The position numbers were made by a program, and so were the translations under genes. Below are positions 26,079 through 34,201 of a stretch of 64,000 nucleotides of DNA, in pieces. Source of the DNA: JAAYLC01 sp035654795 (GTDB lineage: Bacteria; Bacteroidota; Bacteroidia; Flavobacteriales; Flavobacteriaceae); NCBI GenBank assembly GCA_035654795.1, contig DASRWC010000020.1:1-64000 (forward strand), read 5' to 3'. The notes under the pieces were generated by a model, which was not told where the DNA came from, ran no database searches, and saw only the letters and a program-made list of their open reading frames with translations. Every line of letters begins with the position of its first letter. The first letter of the stretch is position 1.

Positions 26079-26408
26079 TTATCCACCCACGCGTTTAACT
26101 TTGAATCCTTTGTTTTTCAAGAATTCCATTATTTTATCTCTGTAATCGCCCTGGATGATGATTTGTTCGTCTTTAAAACTACCGCCAACGTTTAGAAGTT
26201 GCTTAATTTCTCTGGCAATTATTTTAAAATCCTCGTCGGCACCGGTGTAGTTTTCTATGATCGTAACCGGTTTCCCTTTCCGCTTTTCATATTTGCAAAT
26301 CAGAGGTTCGTCTTGCATCCAAACTGTCGGCTCTTCTTGGGCAGAAGGTTCAGAGATCGGCTGATGATCCGGAAATAAGCTTCGAAGTTGATCTTCTAAG
26401 GATTTCAC
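26079..26408 (-). CDS. eIF1/SUI1-like translation factor (YciH family)
   Basis: A 109-residue protein. The N-terminal 45 residues are variable; residues 45-109 form the SUI1 fold (KPVTIIENYTGADEDFKIIAREIKQ, then GGSFKDEQIIIQGDYRDKI and a C-terminal FKVKRVGG). Bacterial YciH proteins resemble eIF1 and can affect initiation fidelity. It is flanked within 10 bp by the dioxygenase and nucleoside phosphorylase genes on the same strand. Confidence 0.92.
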   Translation of the reverse strand: MKSLEDQLRSLFPDHQPISEPSAQEEPTVWMQDEPLICKYEKRKGKPVTIIENYTGADEDFKIIAREIKQLLNVGGSFKDEQIIIQGDYRDKIMEFLKNKGFKVKRVGG

Positions 26409-26414
26409 CGAGTT

Positions 26415-27365
26415 TTATTTTTTTAATAATCCAAGTTCTATCAATCGCTGGTGCAGGAATTCGCCTGCGGTGATATCGTCGTAAGCTTTTGGATGATCTT
26501 CATCAATACATTCCGGAAGACAGTCGAGTCTCATATCACTTCTGGGATGCATAAAAAACGGAATGGAAAAGCGCGGATTATCCCATTCTTCACGTGGCGG
26601 ATTCACTACACGATGAATTGTGGATCGTAATTTATTATTGGTATGTCTTTCTAACATATCGCCAACGTTTATTACCAATTCATCTTCATTTGGAGTAGCA
26701 TCAATCCACTCACCATCTCGTCTCTGTACTTGAAGCCCTCCGGCAGAGGCACCCATTAGTAAGGTAATTAAGTTAATGTCTCCATGAGCCCCGGCTCTTA
26801 CTGCATCTTTGGGTTCTTGAGTTATGGGTGGGTAATGGATGGGGCGCAGGATGCTGTTTCCATTATTGGCCCAATAATCAAAATAAAACTCATCCAGACC
26901 TATATAAAGGGCAAGGGCACGAAGCACATAAATGCCCGTTTTTTCCAGCATACGATAGGCCTCCATTCCGGTTCTATTAAAATCAGGTAATTCTTCCACC
27001 TGCACGTTTTCAGGATAAACCTCAGACAGTTGTGCATCTGCTGAAGGTTCTTGACCAAAGTGCCAGAATTCTTTCAAATCTGCAACATTCCGTCCTTTGG
27101 CGGTTTCTCTTCCAAACGATACATAGCCGCGTTGTCCACCAAGCCCGGGGATTTCATATTTTTTCTTTGTTTCAAGAGGCAATGCAAAGAAATTCTTCAC
27201 CTCCTTATAAAGTTCTTCAACAAGATCATCGCTCAAGAAATGGTTTTTTAAAGATACAAAACCTATTTCCTCGTAAGCTTTTCCTATTTCATTAACAAAT
27301 TTTTGCTTGCGTGCCGGATCATCAGAAAGAAAATCAGCTAAATCTACACTTGGAATGTTTGTCAT
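26415..27365 (-). CDS. Isopenicillin N synthase-like 2OG-Fe(II) oxygenase
   Basis: A 316-residue non-heme iron oxygenase. The N-terminal DIOX_N region (IPSVDLADFL, GFVSLKNH) precedes the iron site: HGD in GAHGDINLITLL and the distal His in STIHRVVNPP. RFSIPFFMHP supplies the 2-oxoglutarate-binding Arg and Ser. The substrate is unknown. The protein is widespread in Flavobacteriia, which argues for a housekeeping reaction and not antibiotic synthesis. It is the first gene of a run with the eIF1-like and phosphorylase genes. Confidence 0.9.
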   Translation of the reverse strand: MTNIPSVDLADFLSDDPARKQKFVNEIGKAYEEIGFVSLKNHFLSDDLVEELYKEVKNFFALPLETKKKYEIPGLGGQRGYVSFGRETAKGRNVADLKEFWHFGQEPSADAQLSEVYPENVQVEELPDFNRTGMEAYRMLEKTGIYVLRALALYIGLDEFYFDYWANNGNSILRPIHYPPITQEPKDAVRAGAHGDINLITLLMGASAGGLQVQRRDGEWIDATPNEDELVINVGDMLERHTNNKLRSTIHRVVNPPREEWDNPRFSIPFFMHPRSDMRLDCLPECIDEDHPKAYDDITAGEFLHQRLIELGLLKK

Positions 27366-27461
27366 AACAGTAAAAATTAGATTTACAAATATATCAATTT
27401 CACGTTTTAACCATCGATTAAAAAATAAAAAGCGAAACGGGCGAAGACCTTGCTTTTTTGC

Positions 27462-27469
27462 TAATTTTG
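27462..27469 (+). promoter_or_regulatory. Candidate -7 box for the E1 dehydrogenase gene
   Basis: TAATTTTG matches TAnnTTTG and ends 19 bp before the ATG at 27488. A TTG at a suitable -33 distance is not seen, so confidence is limited. Confidence 0.35.
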
Positions 27470-27487
27470 GGAACCAAATTTGATGCT

Positions 27488-29494
27488 ATGAAATCTGATA
27501 TTTCTACCGAACTATTCTTTGAATATGATCGAAAGGATTTAAGTAATGAGACATTGCTTATGCTTTATCGCGGCATGTTGAAACCGCGCCTGATTGAAGA
27601 TAAAATGCTGGTACTTCTTCGGCAAGGAAAAATTTCCAAATGGTTTAGCGGAATAGGGCAGGAAGCCATTTCTGTTGGTATTACCGCAGTCTTGGAAAAA
27701 GATGAATACATCTTGCCTATGCATAGAAATCTTGGAGTTTTCACCATGCGTGATATTCCTCTCTACCGATTGTTTTCGCAGTGGCAGGGAAAGGAAAGCG
27801 GTTTTACGAAAGGACGTGACAGAAGCTTCCATTTCGGCACCCAGGAATATCATATAATAGGAATGATTTCTCACCTCGGACCACAGTTTGGCGTGGCCGA
27901 TGGGATAGCTCTGGCAAATAAGCTTAAAAAAAATAACAAAGTCTGTGCAGTATTTACAGGAGAGGGAGGAACTAGTGAAGGTGATATTCATGAGGCATTA
28001 AACGTAGCTTCTGTGTGGGATCTCCCCGTTCTCTTTTGTATCGAGAATAATGGATATGGTCTTTCCACACCAACAAACGAGCAATATCGATGCGAACATT
28101 TAATTGATCGTGCCATAGGTTATGGTATGGAAGCTCACTTGATTGAAGGGAATAACATTCTTGAAGTTTATACCAAGCTTTCTGAAATTGTGGAGAGCAT
28201 GAGAAAAAATCCAAGGCCGGTGCTTTTAGAGTTCCTTACCTTCAGAATGCGCGGACATGAGGAGGCAAGCGGAACAAAGTATGTACCCAAAGACCTAATT
28301 GATGAATGGGGATTGCGGGATCCTCTGCTAAATTATGAGCAATATCTTTTGGCAGAAGGAATTATTTCTGAGGAAGAAGTAGAGGCCATGCGTGAAGCAT
28401 ATAAACACGAAATAGAGGAAAATCTCGAGATTGCTTTTGCTGAACCGCCAATAACTTCTACTGAAAGTAAAGAATTAGAAGATGTTTATAAACCTTATGA
28501 CTATAAAGAAGTTATACCATCAGGAAGTACAGAGAATATCCGCTTTATAGATGCGGTCTCACAGGGACTGAAGCAGTCTATGGAGCGCCATGAAAACCTG
28601 GTGATTATGGGTCAAGATATTGCGGAATATGGAGGAGTCTTTAAGATTACGGAAGGTTTTGTAGACGCTTTCGGCAAAGATCGCGTGCGCAATACTCCCA
28701 TATGTGAATCGGCAATTGTTTCTACCGGTATGGGGCTTTCTATAAATGGATATAAAGCAGTTGTCGAAATGCAGTTTGCCGATTTTGTTTCCAGCGGATT
28801 TAACCCAATTGTAAATTATCTAGCAAAAACACATTACCGATGGGGGCAGCATGCTGATGTTGTGGTAAGAATGCCTTGTGGAGCAGGCGTAGGGGCAGGT
28901 CCTTTTCATTCTCAAACCAATGAAGCCTGGTTTACACACACGCCCGGTTTAAAGGTGGTTTATCCGGCTTTTCCTTATGATGCCAAAGGATTGTTAGCCA
29001 CAAGCATTGAAGATCCGAATCCGATTATGTTTTTTGAACATAAGGCTCTATACCGAAGCATAAGACAAGACGTACCTGTTGACTACTACACGCTTCCACT
29101 CGGAAAGGCATCGGTTTTGAAAGAAGGTGAGGAGGTTACAATTATTACCTACGGTGCGGGGGTACATTGGGCCTTGGAAACATTGGATAATAATCCGGAA
29201 ATTAAAGCTGATCTCATTGATTTACGAACCTTAATGCCGCTAGATAAAGAGACTATCTTTGCCTCGGTTAGAAAAACAGGGAAAGTTATTATTCTTCAAG
29301 AAGACTCTATGTTTGGTGGAATCGCGTCAGATCTTTCAGCCATGATTACGGAAAATTGTTTTGAATTTTTGGATGCACCGGTAAAACGTGTGGCCAGTCT
29401 TGAAACACCAATACCCTTTGCGGCTAATCTGGAAAAAGCTTATTTAAGTAAAGGAAAATTTGAAAATTCGTTAAAAGAATTAATAGCTTATTAA
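27488..29494 (+). CDS. Fused alpha-beta E1 component of a 2-oxoacid dehydrogenase
   Basis: A 668-residue thiamine-diphosphate enzyme. Residues 1-330 are the E1 alpha part, with the ThDP motif GEGGTSEGDIHEALNVASVW...NNGYGLST. Residues 345-668 are the E1 beta part (GQDIAEYGGVFKITEGF, RVRNTPICESAIVSTGMGLSINGYKAVVEMQFADF). The fusion is common in Bacteroidota and is usually annotated as branched-chain 2-oxoacid dehydrogenase. The substrate is inferred. E2 and E3 are not in the window. The ATG at 27488 is chosen over an upstream TTG, which would place the start before the -7 box. Confidence 0.93.
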   Translation: MKSDISTELFFEYDRKDLSNETLLMLYRGMLKPRLIEDKMLVLLRQGKISKWFSGIGQEAISVGITAVLEKDEYILPMHRNLGVFTMRDIPLYRLFSQWQGKESGFTKGRDRSFHFGTQEYHIIGMISHLGPQFGVADGIALANKLKKNNKVCAVFTGEGGTSEGDIHEALNVASVWDLPVLFCIENNGYGLSTPTNEQYRCEHLIDRAIGYGMEAHLIEGNNILEVYTKLSEIVESMRKNPRPVLLEFLTFRMRGHEEASGTKYVPKDLIDEWGLRDPLLNYEQYLLAEGIISEEEVEAMREAYKHEIEENLEIAFAEPPITSTESKELEDVYKPYDYKEVIPSGSTENIRFIDAVSQGLKQSMERHENLVIMGQDIAEYGGVFKITEGFVDAFGKDRVRNTPICESAIVSTGMGLSINGYKAVVEMQFADFVSSGFNPIVNYLAKTHYRWGQHADVVVRMPCGAGVGAGPFHSQTNEAWFTHTPGLKVVYPAFPYDAKGLLATSIEDPNPIMFFEHKALYRSIRQDVPVDYYTLPLGKASVLKEGEEVTIITYGAGVHWALETLDNNPEIKADLIDLRTLMPLDKETIFASVRKTGKVIILQEDSMFGGIASDLSAMITENCFEFLDAPVKRVASLETPIPFAANLEKAYLSKGKFENSLKELIAY

Positions 29495-29590
29495 AATTTG
29501 GCAGGTACGGTGTTAAACTTTAGATAAAGGAGAAAAACCAAGCATAGCTGTTTTCTATCTTAGTACCATACTAATTTAAAAACTAAAGTT

Positions 29591-29752
29591 ATGATACGAT
29601 GGGTAGTTATTTTTCTTGTAATCGCTATAATAGCAGCGATTTTCGGATTCGGAGGTATTGCAGCAGGAGCTGCTGAAATTGCAAAGATTATTTTTTACAT
29701 ATTTATTGTCCTTTTAGTGATTTCACTATTGTTCAGTCTTTTAAGAAGATAA
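29591..29752 (+). CDS. DUF1328 family small membrane protein
   Basis: A 53-residue protein, MIRWVVIFLVIAIIAAIFGF then GGIAAGAAEIAKIIFYIF, with two hydrophobic helices around a glycine-rich turn and an SLLRR end. This is the DUF1328/YtjA pattern, often found among envelope or general-stress genes. It precedes the lipocalin-like lipoprotein gene by 35 bp and the OmpA gene on the same strand, which supports a small envelope cluster. Confidence 0.9.
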   Translation: MIRWVVIFLVIAIIAAIFGFGGIAAGAAEIAKIIFYIFIVLLVISLLFSLLRR

Positions 29753-29787
29753 CTTTTTATACCTCAAATTATTAATTCATTAAAAAC

Positions 29788-30264
29788 ATGAAAAAACTAT
29801 TTCTATTGACTGTATTTGCAGTCACAGCTCTTTCTTGCGGTCCTTCAAAAACCGTAACCGATTCTTACAAAGTCATGAAAGGTTACTGGACCTTAACCGA
29901 TATTTCTTATGATGCACCGGGGAAGTATAATATCACATTACTGAATGATGCTTCCGCTGAGTGTTTTGAAGGAAGTACCTGGAGGTTTATCCCCAATAAC
30001 AATACGGGTAGATATACCTTAGAAGATCCGGCATGTACTACCGGAGAGCGTCACTTTATATTCACCGTTCAGGAGATTGATAAAAATAGTGGCCTCTATG
30101 ATTTTATGCTTAAACCTACCGATGCCAAGAAAAAATCTGAGGATAATAGGGGAGTGCGATTAAGATTGACACAACTTGGGGAAGACACTATGCGCTGGAG
30201 ACAAACCGTAACGGTTGATGGCAAGCCATTTAATATTATCTGGAATTTTTCTAAAAACGAATAA
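29788..30264 (+). CDS. Lipocalin-like lipoprotein
   Basis: A 158-residue lipoprotein. The signal sequence ends in the lipobox ALSC (Cys17). The mature part, beginning GPSKTVTDSYKVMKGYWTLTDI, has the beta-rich lipocalin-like fold common in Flavobacteriaceae (GYWTLTDISYDAPG, STWRFIPNNNTGRY, MRWRQTVTVDGKPFNIIWNF). The ligand is unknown. It is 18 bp upstream of the OmpA-family gene, so the two are likely co-transcribed. Confidence 0.88.
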   Translation: MKKLFLLTVFAVTALSCGPSKTVTDSYKVMKGYWTLTDISYDAPGKYNITLLNDASAECFEGSTWRFIPNNNTGRYTLEDPACTTGERHFIFTVQEIDKNSGLYDFMLKPTDAKKKSEDNRGVRLRLTQLGEDTMRWRQTVTVDGKPFNIIWNFSKNE

Positions 30265-30282
30265 AACACAAAATTTAAAACA

Positions 30283-30990
30283 ATGAAAAAAGTATTGAAA
30301 CAAACAACCCTGGCTCTAATGTCATTAATTCTAATTGGAAGTTTAATGAGTTGTGAGGCCACACGAAACGCAAATAATAAACAAAAAGGAGCTGTTATCG
30401 GCGCTACTTCCGGAGCTCTATTGGGTGCCATAATTGGAAATAATGCCGGAAAAGGTGGTAACGGTGCCCTAGGAGCTGTTGTTGGAGGTGTTGTTGGAGG
30501 TACTGCCGGGGTGCTGATCGGAGATCGTATGGACAAGCAAGCTCAAAAAATTGAGGAGGAAATCCCGGGTGCACAAGTAGAACGAATCGATGACGGAATT
30601 GTGGTAACCTTTGATGAGAATAGTGGCGTTTACTTCGCTACAAATAAATATGATTTAAATGAAACTTCTCGAGCTAATCTAGATAAATTGGCTAATATTC
30701 TTAAAGAATATCCGGATACAAATGTTCTGGTGGTGGGTCATACAGACAGTACAGGACCAATGGAATTTAATATGACCTTATCTAAAAACAGAGCACAGGC
30801 TGTAACCAATTATTTTGTTCAAAACAAAGGATTGAGCTCAGGAAGATTTACCACAAATTGGAACGGACCTAACTCGCCAGTGGCTGATAATGCAACTGCC
30901 GAAGGACGTGCAAAAAACCGTCGTGTGAATATAGGTATTGTTCCAAACGAAAAAATGAAAGCCGATGCCAAAAGGGAGGCCGGAGAATAA
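30283..30990 (+). CDS. OmpA family lipoprotein with glycine zipper
   Basis: A 235-residue outer-membrane lipoprotein. The signal ends in GSLMSC (Cys24). Residues 35-85 are a glycine-zipper region (GAVIGATSGALLGAIIGNNAGKG, then GAVVGGVVGGTAGVLIGDRMD). The last 120 residues are the OmpA peptidoglycan-binding domain (NVLVVGHTDSTGPMEFNMTLSKNRAQAV, GRAKNRRVNIGIV). It anchors the outer membrane to the cell wall. A strong terminator follows. Confidence 0.94.
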   Translation: MKKVLKQTTLALMSLILIGSLMSCEATRNANNKQKGAVIGATSGALLGAIIGNNAGKGGNGALGAVVGGVVGGTAGVLIGDRMDKQAQKIEEEIPGAQVERIDDGIVVTFDENSGVYFATNKYDLNETSRANLDKLANILKEYPDTNVLVVGHTDSTGPMEFNMTLSKNRAQAVTNYFVQNKGLSSGRFTTNWNGPNSPVADNATAEGRAKNRRVNIGIVPNEKMKADAKREAGE

Positions 30991-31014
30991 ATAGCTTCTA
31001 TTTTAAACAAATTC

Positions 31015-31050
31015 AAAGATGATTGATTAATTTCAGTCATCTTTTTTTAT
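31015..31050 (+). terminator. Intrinsic terminator after the OmpA-family gene
   Basis: AAAGATGA (31015-31022) pairs perfectly with TCATCTTT (31037-31044), followed by a T run. It lies 25 bp past the stop codon. The following 130 bp to 31178 show no recognisable gene. Confidence 0.8.
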
Positions 31051-31178
31051 TTTCTATCCTAGGCCTTATTGTGATGCGGCCAAGAATCAACGGCAAAAAC
31101 AACGTGCAAAATCCGTATTCGAAAGCTTATCCTGCGTGAAGAGATCAACTTTTAGAGTTATTTTTAGCCATAAAAAAA

Positions 31179-31205
31179 GCAGGAAGATTTCGTTCCTCTT
31201 CCTGC
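31179..31205 (-). terminator. Intrinsic terminator of the hibernation-factor operon
   Basis: On the minus strand, GCAGGAAGA pairs perfectly with TCTTCCTGC around a 9-nt loop and is followed by seven T residues. It lies 27 bp after the stop of the ArsC-like gene. Confidence 0.88.
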
Positions 31206-31231
31206 CACGTTTTTACTTTCTTTTATAAGGC

Positions 31232-31711
31232 TTATTCTTTTGTAGGCGGAACAAAGCTTTCGCCTTCAGTGGTTCGTTCTATGTCTAGGGACTTATTGTC
31301 AGACGGACTTTGTTCAAGACCTGCCGAATCTACTCCAAAAAACTGCATAATATCAGGAGGGTTCACAATTTGTTTCGTAACATTTCCCATTATTGCAATG
31401 GGTTGTGAGATAGCCATATCATTTTTTTGGATGATCTTTATCCAGTCGTGATCATCAAATTCATCAGTGTCATTAACTTCAAAATCCAACTGTCTTTTAT
31501 CCACTAAGTCGCCTATCTTCACTTTGAGCTCTTTGGCTATTTCAGCCCACTGGGTATCAGAAACCTTTGTTTTTGAAATATCGATAGACAAGTAAGGTTT
31601 GTCAATTCCGGTGAGATAGCCCAAAGTTTGTCGTCCCACGCGGGTATTGCTACTGTAGATTAAAGTCAGTTGATTTTTGTCCCTTGCAATAACTCCCATA
31701 TCTTCATCCAT
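31232..31711 (-). CDS. ArsC-fold protein without catalytic cysteine
   Basis: A 159-residue protein whose first 115 residues follow the Spx/ArsC thioredoxin-like layout: LTLIYSSNTRVGRQTLGYL aligns with the active-site loop of ArsC, and PIAIMGNVTKQIVNPPDIMQF with the C-terminal PIVIKGNKAAIG...KIIDIL of the true ArsC in this window. No cysteine occurs anywhere in the protein, so it cannot reduce arsenate. A 45-residue polar tail follows. It starts 3 bp after hpf, so a regulatory or ribosome-linked role is possible, but this is inference. Confidence 0.75.
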   Translation of the reverse strand: MDEDMGVIARDKNQLTLIYSSNTRVGRQTLGYLTGIDKPYLSIDISKTKVSDTQWAEIAKELKVKIGDLVDKRQLDFEVNDTDEFDDHDWIKIIQKNDMAISQPIAIMGNVTKQIVNPPDIMQFFGVDSAGLEQSPSDNKSLDIERTTEGESFVPPTKE

Positions 31712-31713
31712 AA

Positions 31714-32016
31714 TTAAAAAGTTTTCATTTTTCCTTTTTGTTTCTGTAGCTGTGTACGCAATTCCTCCATTACTTTTGCAACGGATGCTTCAAAAGAATT
31801 GGTTGATTGCTCGGCAAAAATGGCCTGTCCCGGCACATTTAAACGAACACCGATTACTTTCCGACCTTCCGGATCGCGGGCATTTTCTTTTTTAAAATAA
31901 ACGTCGGCATTGACGATGAAATCATATTTAGACTGGAGTTTATCTAATCTTTCTGAAATAAAAGTTTCCAATCTTTGGCTTGCGGCCACATCGTGATACT
32001 GAAAAGTAATGTTCAT
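31714..32016 (-). CDS. hpf: Ribosome hibernation-promoting factor (HPF/RaiA family)
   Basis: A 100-residue short-type HPF/YfiA protein: ITFQYHDVAASQRLETFISERLDKL, VNADVYFKKENARD, and the C-terminal FEASVAKVMEELRTQLQKQKGK. It binds the small ribosomal subunit and inactivates ribosomes in stationary phase or stress. A well-formed flavobacterial promoter precedes it, and the ArsC-like gene follows after 2 bp. Confidence 0.93.
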   Translation of the reverse strand: MNITFQYHDVAASQRLETFISERLDKLQSKYDFIVNADVYFKKENARDPEGRKVIGVRLNVPGQAIFAEQSTNSFEASVAKVMEELRTQLQKQKGKMKTF

Positions 32017-32042
32017 AAATTTCTCGTTTTAGTTATCAGTTT

Positions 32043-32074
32043 TAAAGATACGATAGCAAGAAATCCATTCCAAA
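32043..32074 (-). promoter_or_regulatory. Flavobacterial-type promoter for hpf
   Basis: Minus strand: -33 TTTG (32071-32074), a 20-bp spacer, and -7 TATCTTTA (32043-32050), seven of eight matches to TAnnTTTG. It is 26 bp upstream of the hpf start. Confidence 0.6.
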
Positions 32075-32098
32075 CTTTTCGGATAGATTTACGAAAAT

Positions 32099-33070
32099 CT
32101 ATAGAGATTGTTGAGATTTATCAGGTATTGCAATAGAGAAAATGACTCCGCCAAGCAAAGAAGTTGCAATTATACCCAAAGACAACCATTCGTTAAATTC
32201 CACGTGATGAGATAATATCATTTTTACACCCACAAACGCCAGAATGACTACCAAGCTGTAATTGATAAACCGGAATTTTGTGAGCATCTGTGAAATCAAG
32301 AAATACATAGAACGCAGTCCTAATATTGCCAAAATGTTAGAACTAAAAACAATGAAAGGGTCTGTAGTAATAGCTAGAATGGCAGGGATACTATCCAGAG
32401 CAAAAAGAATGTCTGTCAACTCAATTATGACCAAAGCCATAAACAGCGGAGTTGCTGCACGTACTCCCATTTTTTTTATGAAAAACTTATCTCCATCCAT
32501 GATGTAAGTTAAGGGGAAGATCTTTTTCATGAGTTTAAACATCTTTGAAGACTTTGGATCAAATGATTCTTCTTTATTCCGAAGCATTCGGAAGGCCGTA
32601 ATGAGCAAAAAGACACCAAATACATAAATGATCCAGTCAAATTTGTTTATCAGCGCCACACCAAAGAAAATCATTAAAGCCCTGAAAACAACTGCACCGG
32701 CTATTCCCCAAAAAAGCACTTCATGTTGATACTTGGGTGGAATGGCAAAAGATGAAAAAATAACGGCAATCACAAAAACGTTGTCAATACTAAGGGAGAG
32801 CTCTACAAAATATCCGGTTATGTATTTCAACACTGCCTGATTGGGCGAAAGGTTGGTAGGATTATCAATGTAACCATGTGAAAACAACCAGTAAATTACA
32901 CCCGAAAAGGCTAATGCGAGCACAAACCAAATGGATGTCCATATTGCTGCCTCCTTCGTTTGAACCACGTGAGCTTTTCTATGAAAAACCCCTAAATCCA
33001 ATGCAAGAAAAATAACAATGAAGAAAACAAAGGTTGCCCAAACTAACATAGAGGTAGGAAATTTTGACAA
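32099..33070 (-). CDS. TerC/Alx family membrane protein
   Basis: A 323-residue integral membrane protein with about eight helices. SIDNVFVIAVIFSSFAIP and FALDSIPAILAITTDPFIVFSSNILAILGLRS are the two characteristic TerC repeats with buried acidic residues. Relatives take part in manganese export and metallation of exported proteins. It stands alone between hpf and the divergent nitroreductase gene. Confidence 0.94.
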   Translation of the reverse strand: MSKFPTSMLVWATFVFFIVIFLALDLGVFHRKAHVVQTKEAAIWTSIWFVLALAFSGVIYWLFSHGYIDNPTNLSPNQAVLKYITGYFVELSLSIDNVFVIAVIFSSFAIPPKYQHEVLFWGIAGAVVFRALMIFFGVALINKFDWIIYVFGVFLLITAFRMLRNKEESFDPKSSKMFKLMKKIFPLTYIMDGDKFFIKKMGVRAATPLFMALVIIELTDILFALDSIPAILAITTDPFIVFSSNILAILGLRSMYFLISQMLTKFRFINYSLVVILAFVGVKMILSHHVEFNEWLSLGIIATSLLGGVIFSIAIPDKSQQSL

Positions 33071-33196
33071 ATGTAGTGCAAATAAGAAAGAATGATATTA
33101 GGGAATTGTTAAGAGTATGAACGCGTTAAATGTTTTCAAAATAGGGAAGAGGCCTCGTTTAACTTTTTAATTTCGTAATACAATTCAGATCAAGAT

Positions 33197-33790
33197 ATGC
33201 TAGAAAAAATAACCAATCATCATTATCCCATCGTCGATACCATAAAGAACAGATGGAGTCCTCGAGTGTTTTCCGATAAACCGATAACCCAAGAAGATGC
33301 GTTAAGTCTTCTGGAAGCCGGTAGATGGGCGCCAAGTTCGGGGAATATGCAACCATGGATTATTCTGTGGGGAATCAAAGGGACAAAGATGTTTGACCGG
33401 ATTTTCAGTTGTTTAGATGATTATAATCAACAATGGGCAGGAAATGCTCAAATGCTATGGTTAAATGGATATCGGAAGAAGATGCCACATCGGGATCTGG
33501 AAAATTTTCACGCACTTCATGACCTGGGATTATTTATGGGGAATGTGCTTCATCAAGCTGCTCATATGCACATAGCAGTACATCAAATGGCCGGCGTGAA
33601 GTATAAAGATGCTTTAGAAGAATTTGATATTCCTGATGATTATCATATTGCTACAGCTGTTGCTTTTGGATATTATGGTGGTGATCCAACCATTTTACCT
33701 GAGAAAATGGAATTACAAGAAATGGAAAGAGAGCAAAAAAGAAAATCAATAACAGAATTTGCCTTTAACGGCAATTTTAAAAAAGAATAA
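33197..33790 (+). CDS. Nitroreductase family protein
   Basis: A 197-residue FMN-dependent oxidoreductase. The N-terminal NRWSPRVFSDKPIT holds the FMN-phosphate-binding basic residues. EAGRWAPSSGNMQPW and the middle DLGLFMGNVLHQAAHMHIAVHQM are typical of the family. The physiological substrate is unknown; relatives reduce nitro compounds, quinones or flavins. The next small gene follows after 3 bp. Confidence 0.92.
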   Translation: MLEKITNHHYPIVDTIKNRWSPRVFSDKPITQEDALSLLEAGRWAPSSGNMQPWIILWGIKGTKMFDRIFSCLDDYNQQWAGNAQMLWLNGYRKKMPHRDLENFHALHDLGLFMGNVLHQAAHMHIAVHQMAGVKYKDALEEFDIPDDYHIATAVAFGYYGGDPTILPEKMELQEMEREQKRKSITEFAFNGNFKKE

Positions 33791-33793
33791 GCT

Positions 33794-34003
33794 ATGGAAA
33801 AAAAGAAAGAGCATGCCGATTTTCAGAACGAGTACGATCGATCATCAAATATTGGTAAAAAACCCGGAGAGGATCGGCTAAAAATTAAAGGCGACGGTGA
33901 CCTTAAGCTGAAAAAAGATAAGGACATGAAAAAAGAAGAAGATAAAGAAATCATTTCCGAAATCCTTGATGATATCAGCAGTAATGATGAAGAAGAGGAA
34001 TGA
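33794..34003 (+). CDS. Small, highly charged protein
   Basis: A 69-residue protein made almost entirely of charged and polar residues: a Lys/Asp/Glu-rich middle (KIKGDGDLKLKKDKDMKKEED) and an acidic end (DDISSNDEEEE). It is probably disordered. No known family. Its start lies 3 bp after the nitroreductase stop, so it is translated from the same message. Confidence 0.65.
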   Translation: MEKKKEHADFQNEYDRSSNIGKKPGEDRLKIKGDGDLKLKKDKDMKKEEDKEIISEILDDISSNDEEEE

Positions 34004-34050
34004 AAAGCCATCCGCGTCAAATAAGGACTGATAAAGAGAGAGGAATACAG

Positions 34051-34076
34051 AGAGACCTTTTAGCGGTTTCTTTTTA
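34051..34076 (+). terminator. Probable terminator after the nitroreductase pair
   Basis: AGAGACC (34051-34057) pairs with GGTTTCT (34065-34071, one G-U), followed by TTTTTAC. It is about 50 bp downstream of the small charged-protein gene. Confidence 0.6.
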
Positions 34077-34138
34077 CTCCTATTTTACATAATATAAATT
34101 ATAAGAGAAATTCTTTTGTTGTTGGAGTGCCCGGGAGC

Positions 34139-34150
34139 TGATCTAGATCA
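34139..34150. promoter_or_regulatory. 12-bp palindrome upstream of nadA
   Basis: TGATCTAGATCA is a perfect palindrome about 52 bp before the nadA start, within the probable promoter region. It could be an operator for a NAD-responsive repressor, but no regulator gene is adjacent and no second copy was noticed. Confidence 0.3.
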
Positions 34151-34201
34151 TAAATTAAGATCCGGCACCTATATATATTGCGCGCTTGATCAAACCATCC
34201 A

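Noticed and set aside
26415..27365. Isopenicillin N synthase-like gene as part of an antibiotic cluster
   Set aside because: No NRPS or other biosynthetic genes nearby; this oxygenase type is a common flavobacterial housekeeping annotation.
27539..27991. 150-codon minus-strand frame
   Set aside because: Antisense to the fused E1 dehydrogenase gene, which carries the ThDP motif across this region.
31073..31138. 21-codon frame and nearby open frames between the OmpA terminator and the hpf-operon terminator
   Set aside because: Too short, no recognisable signal or family, and it lies between two convergent terminators.
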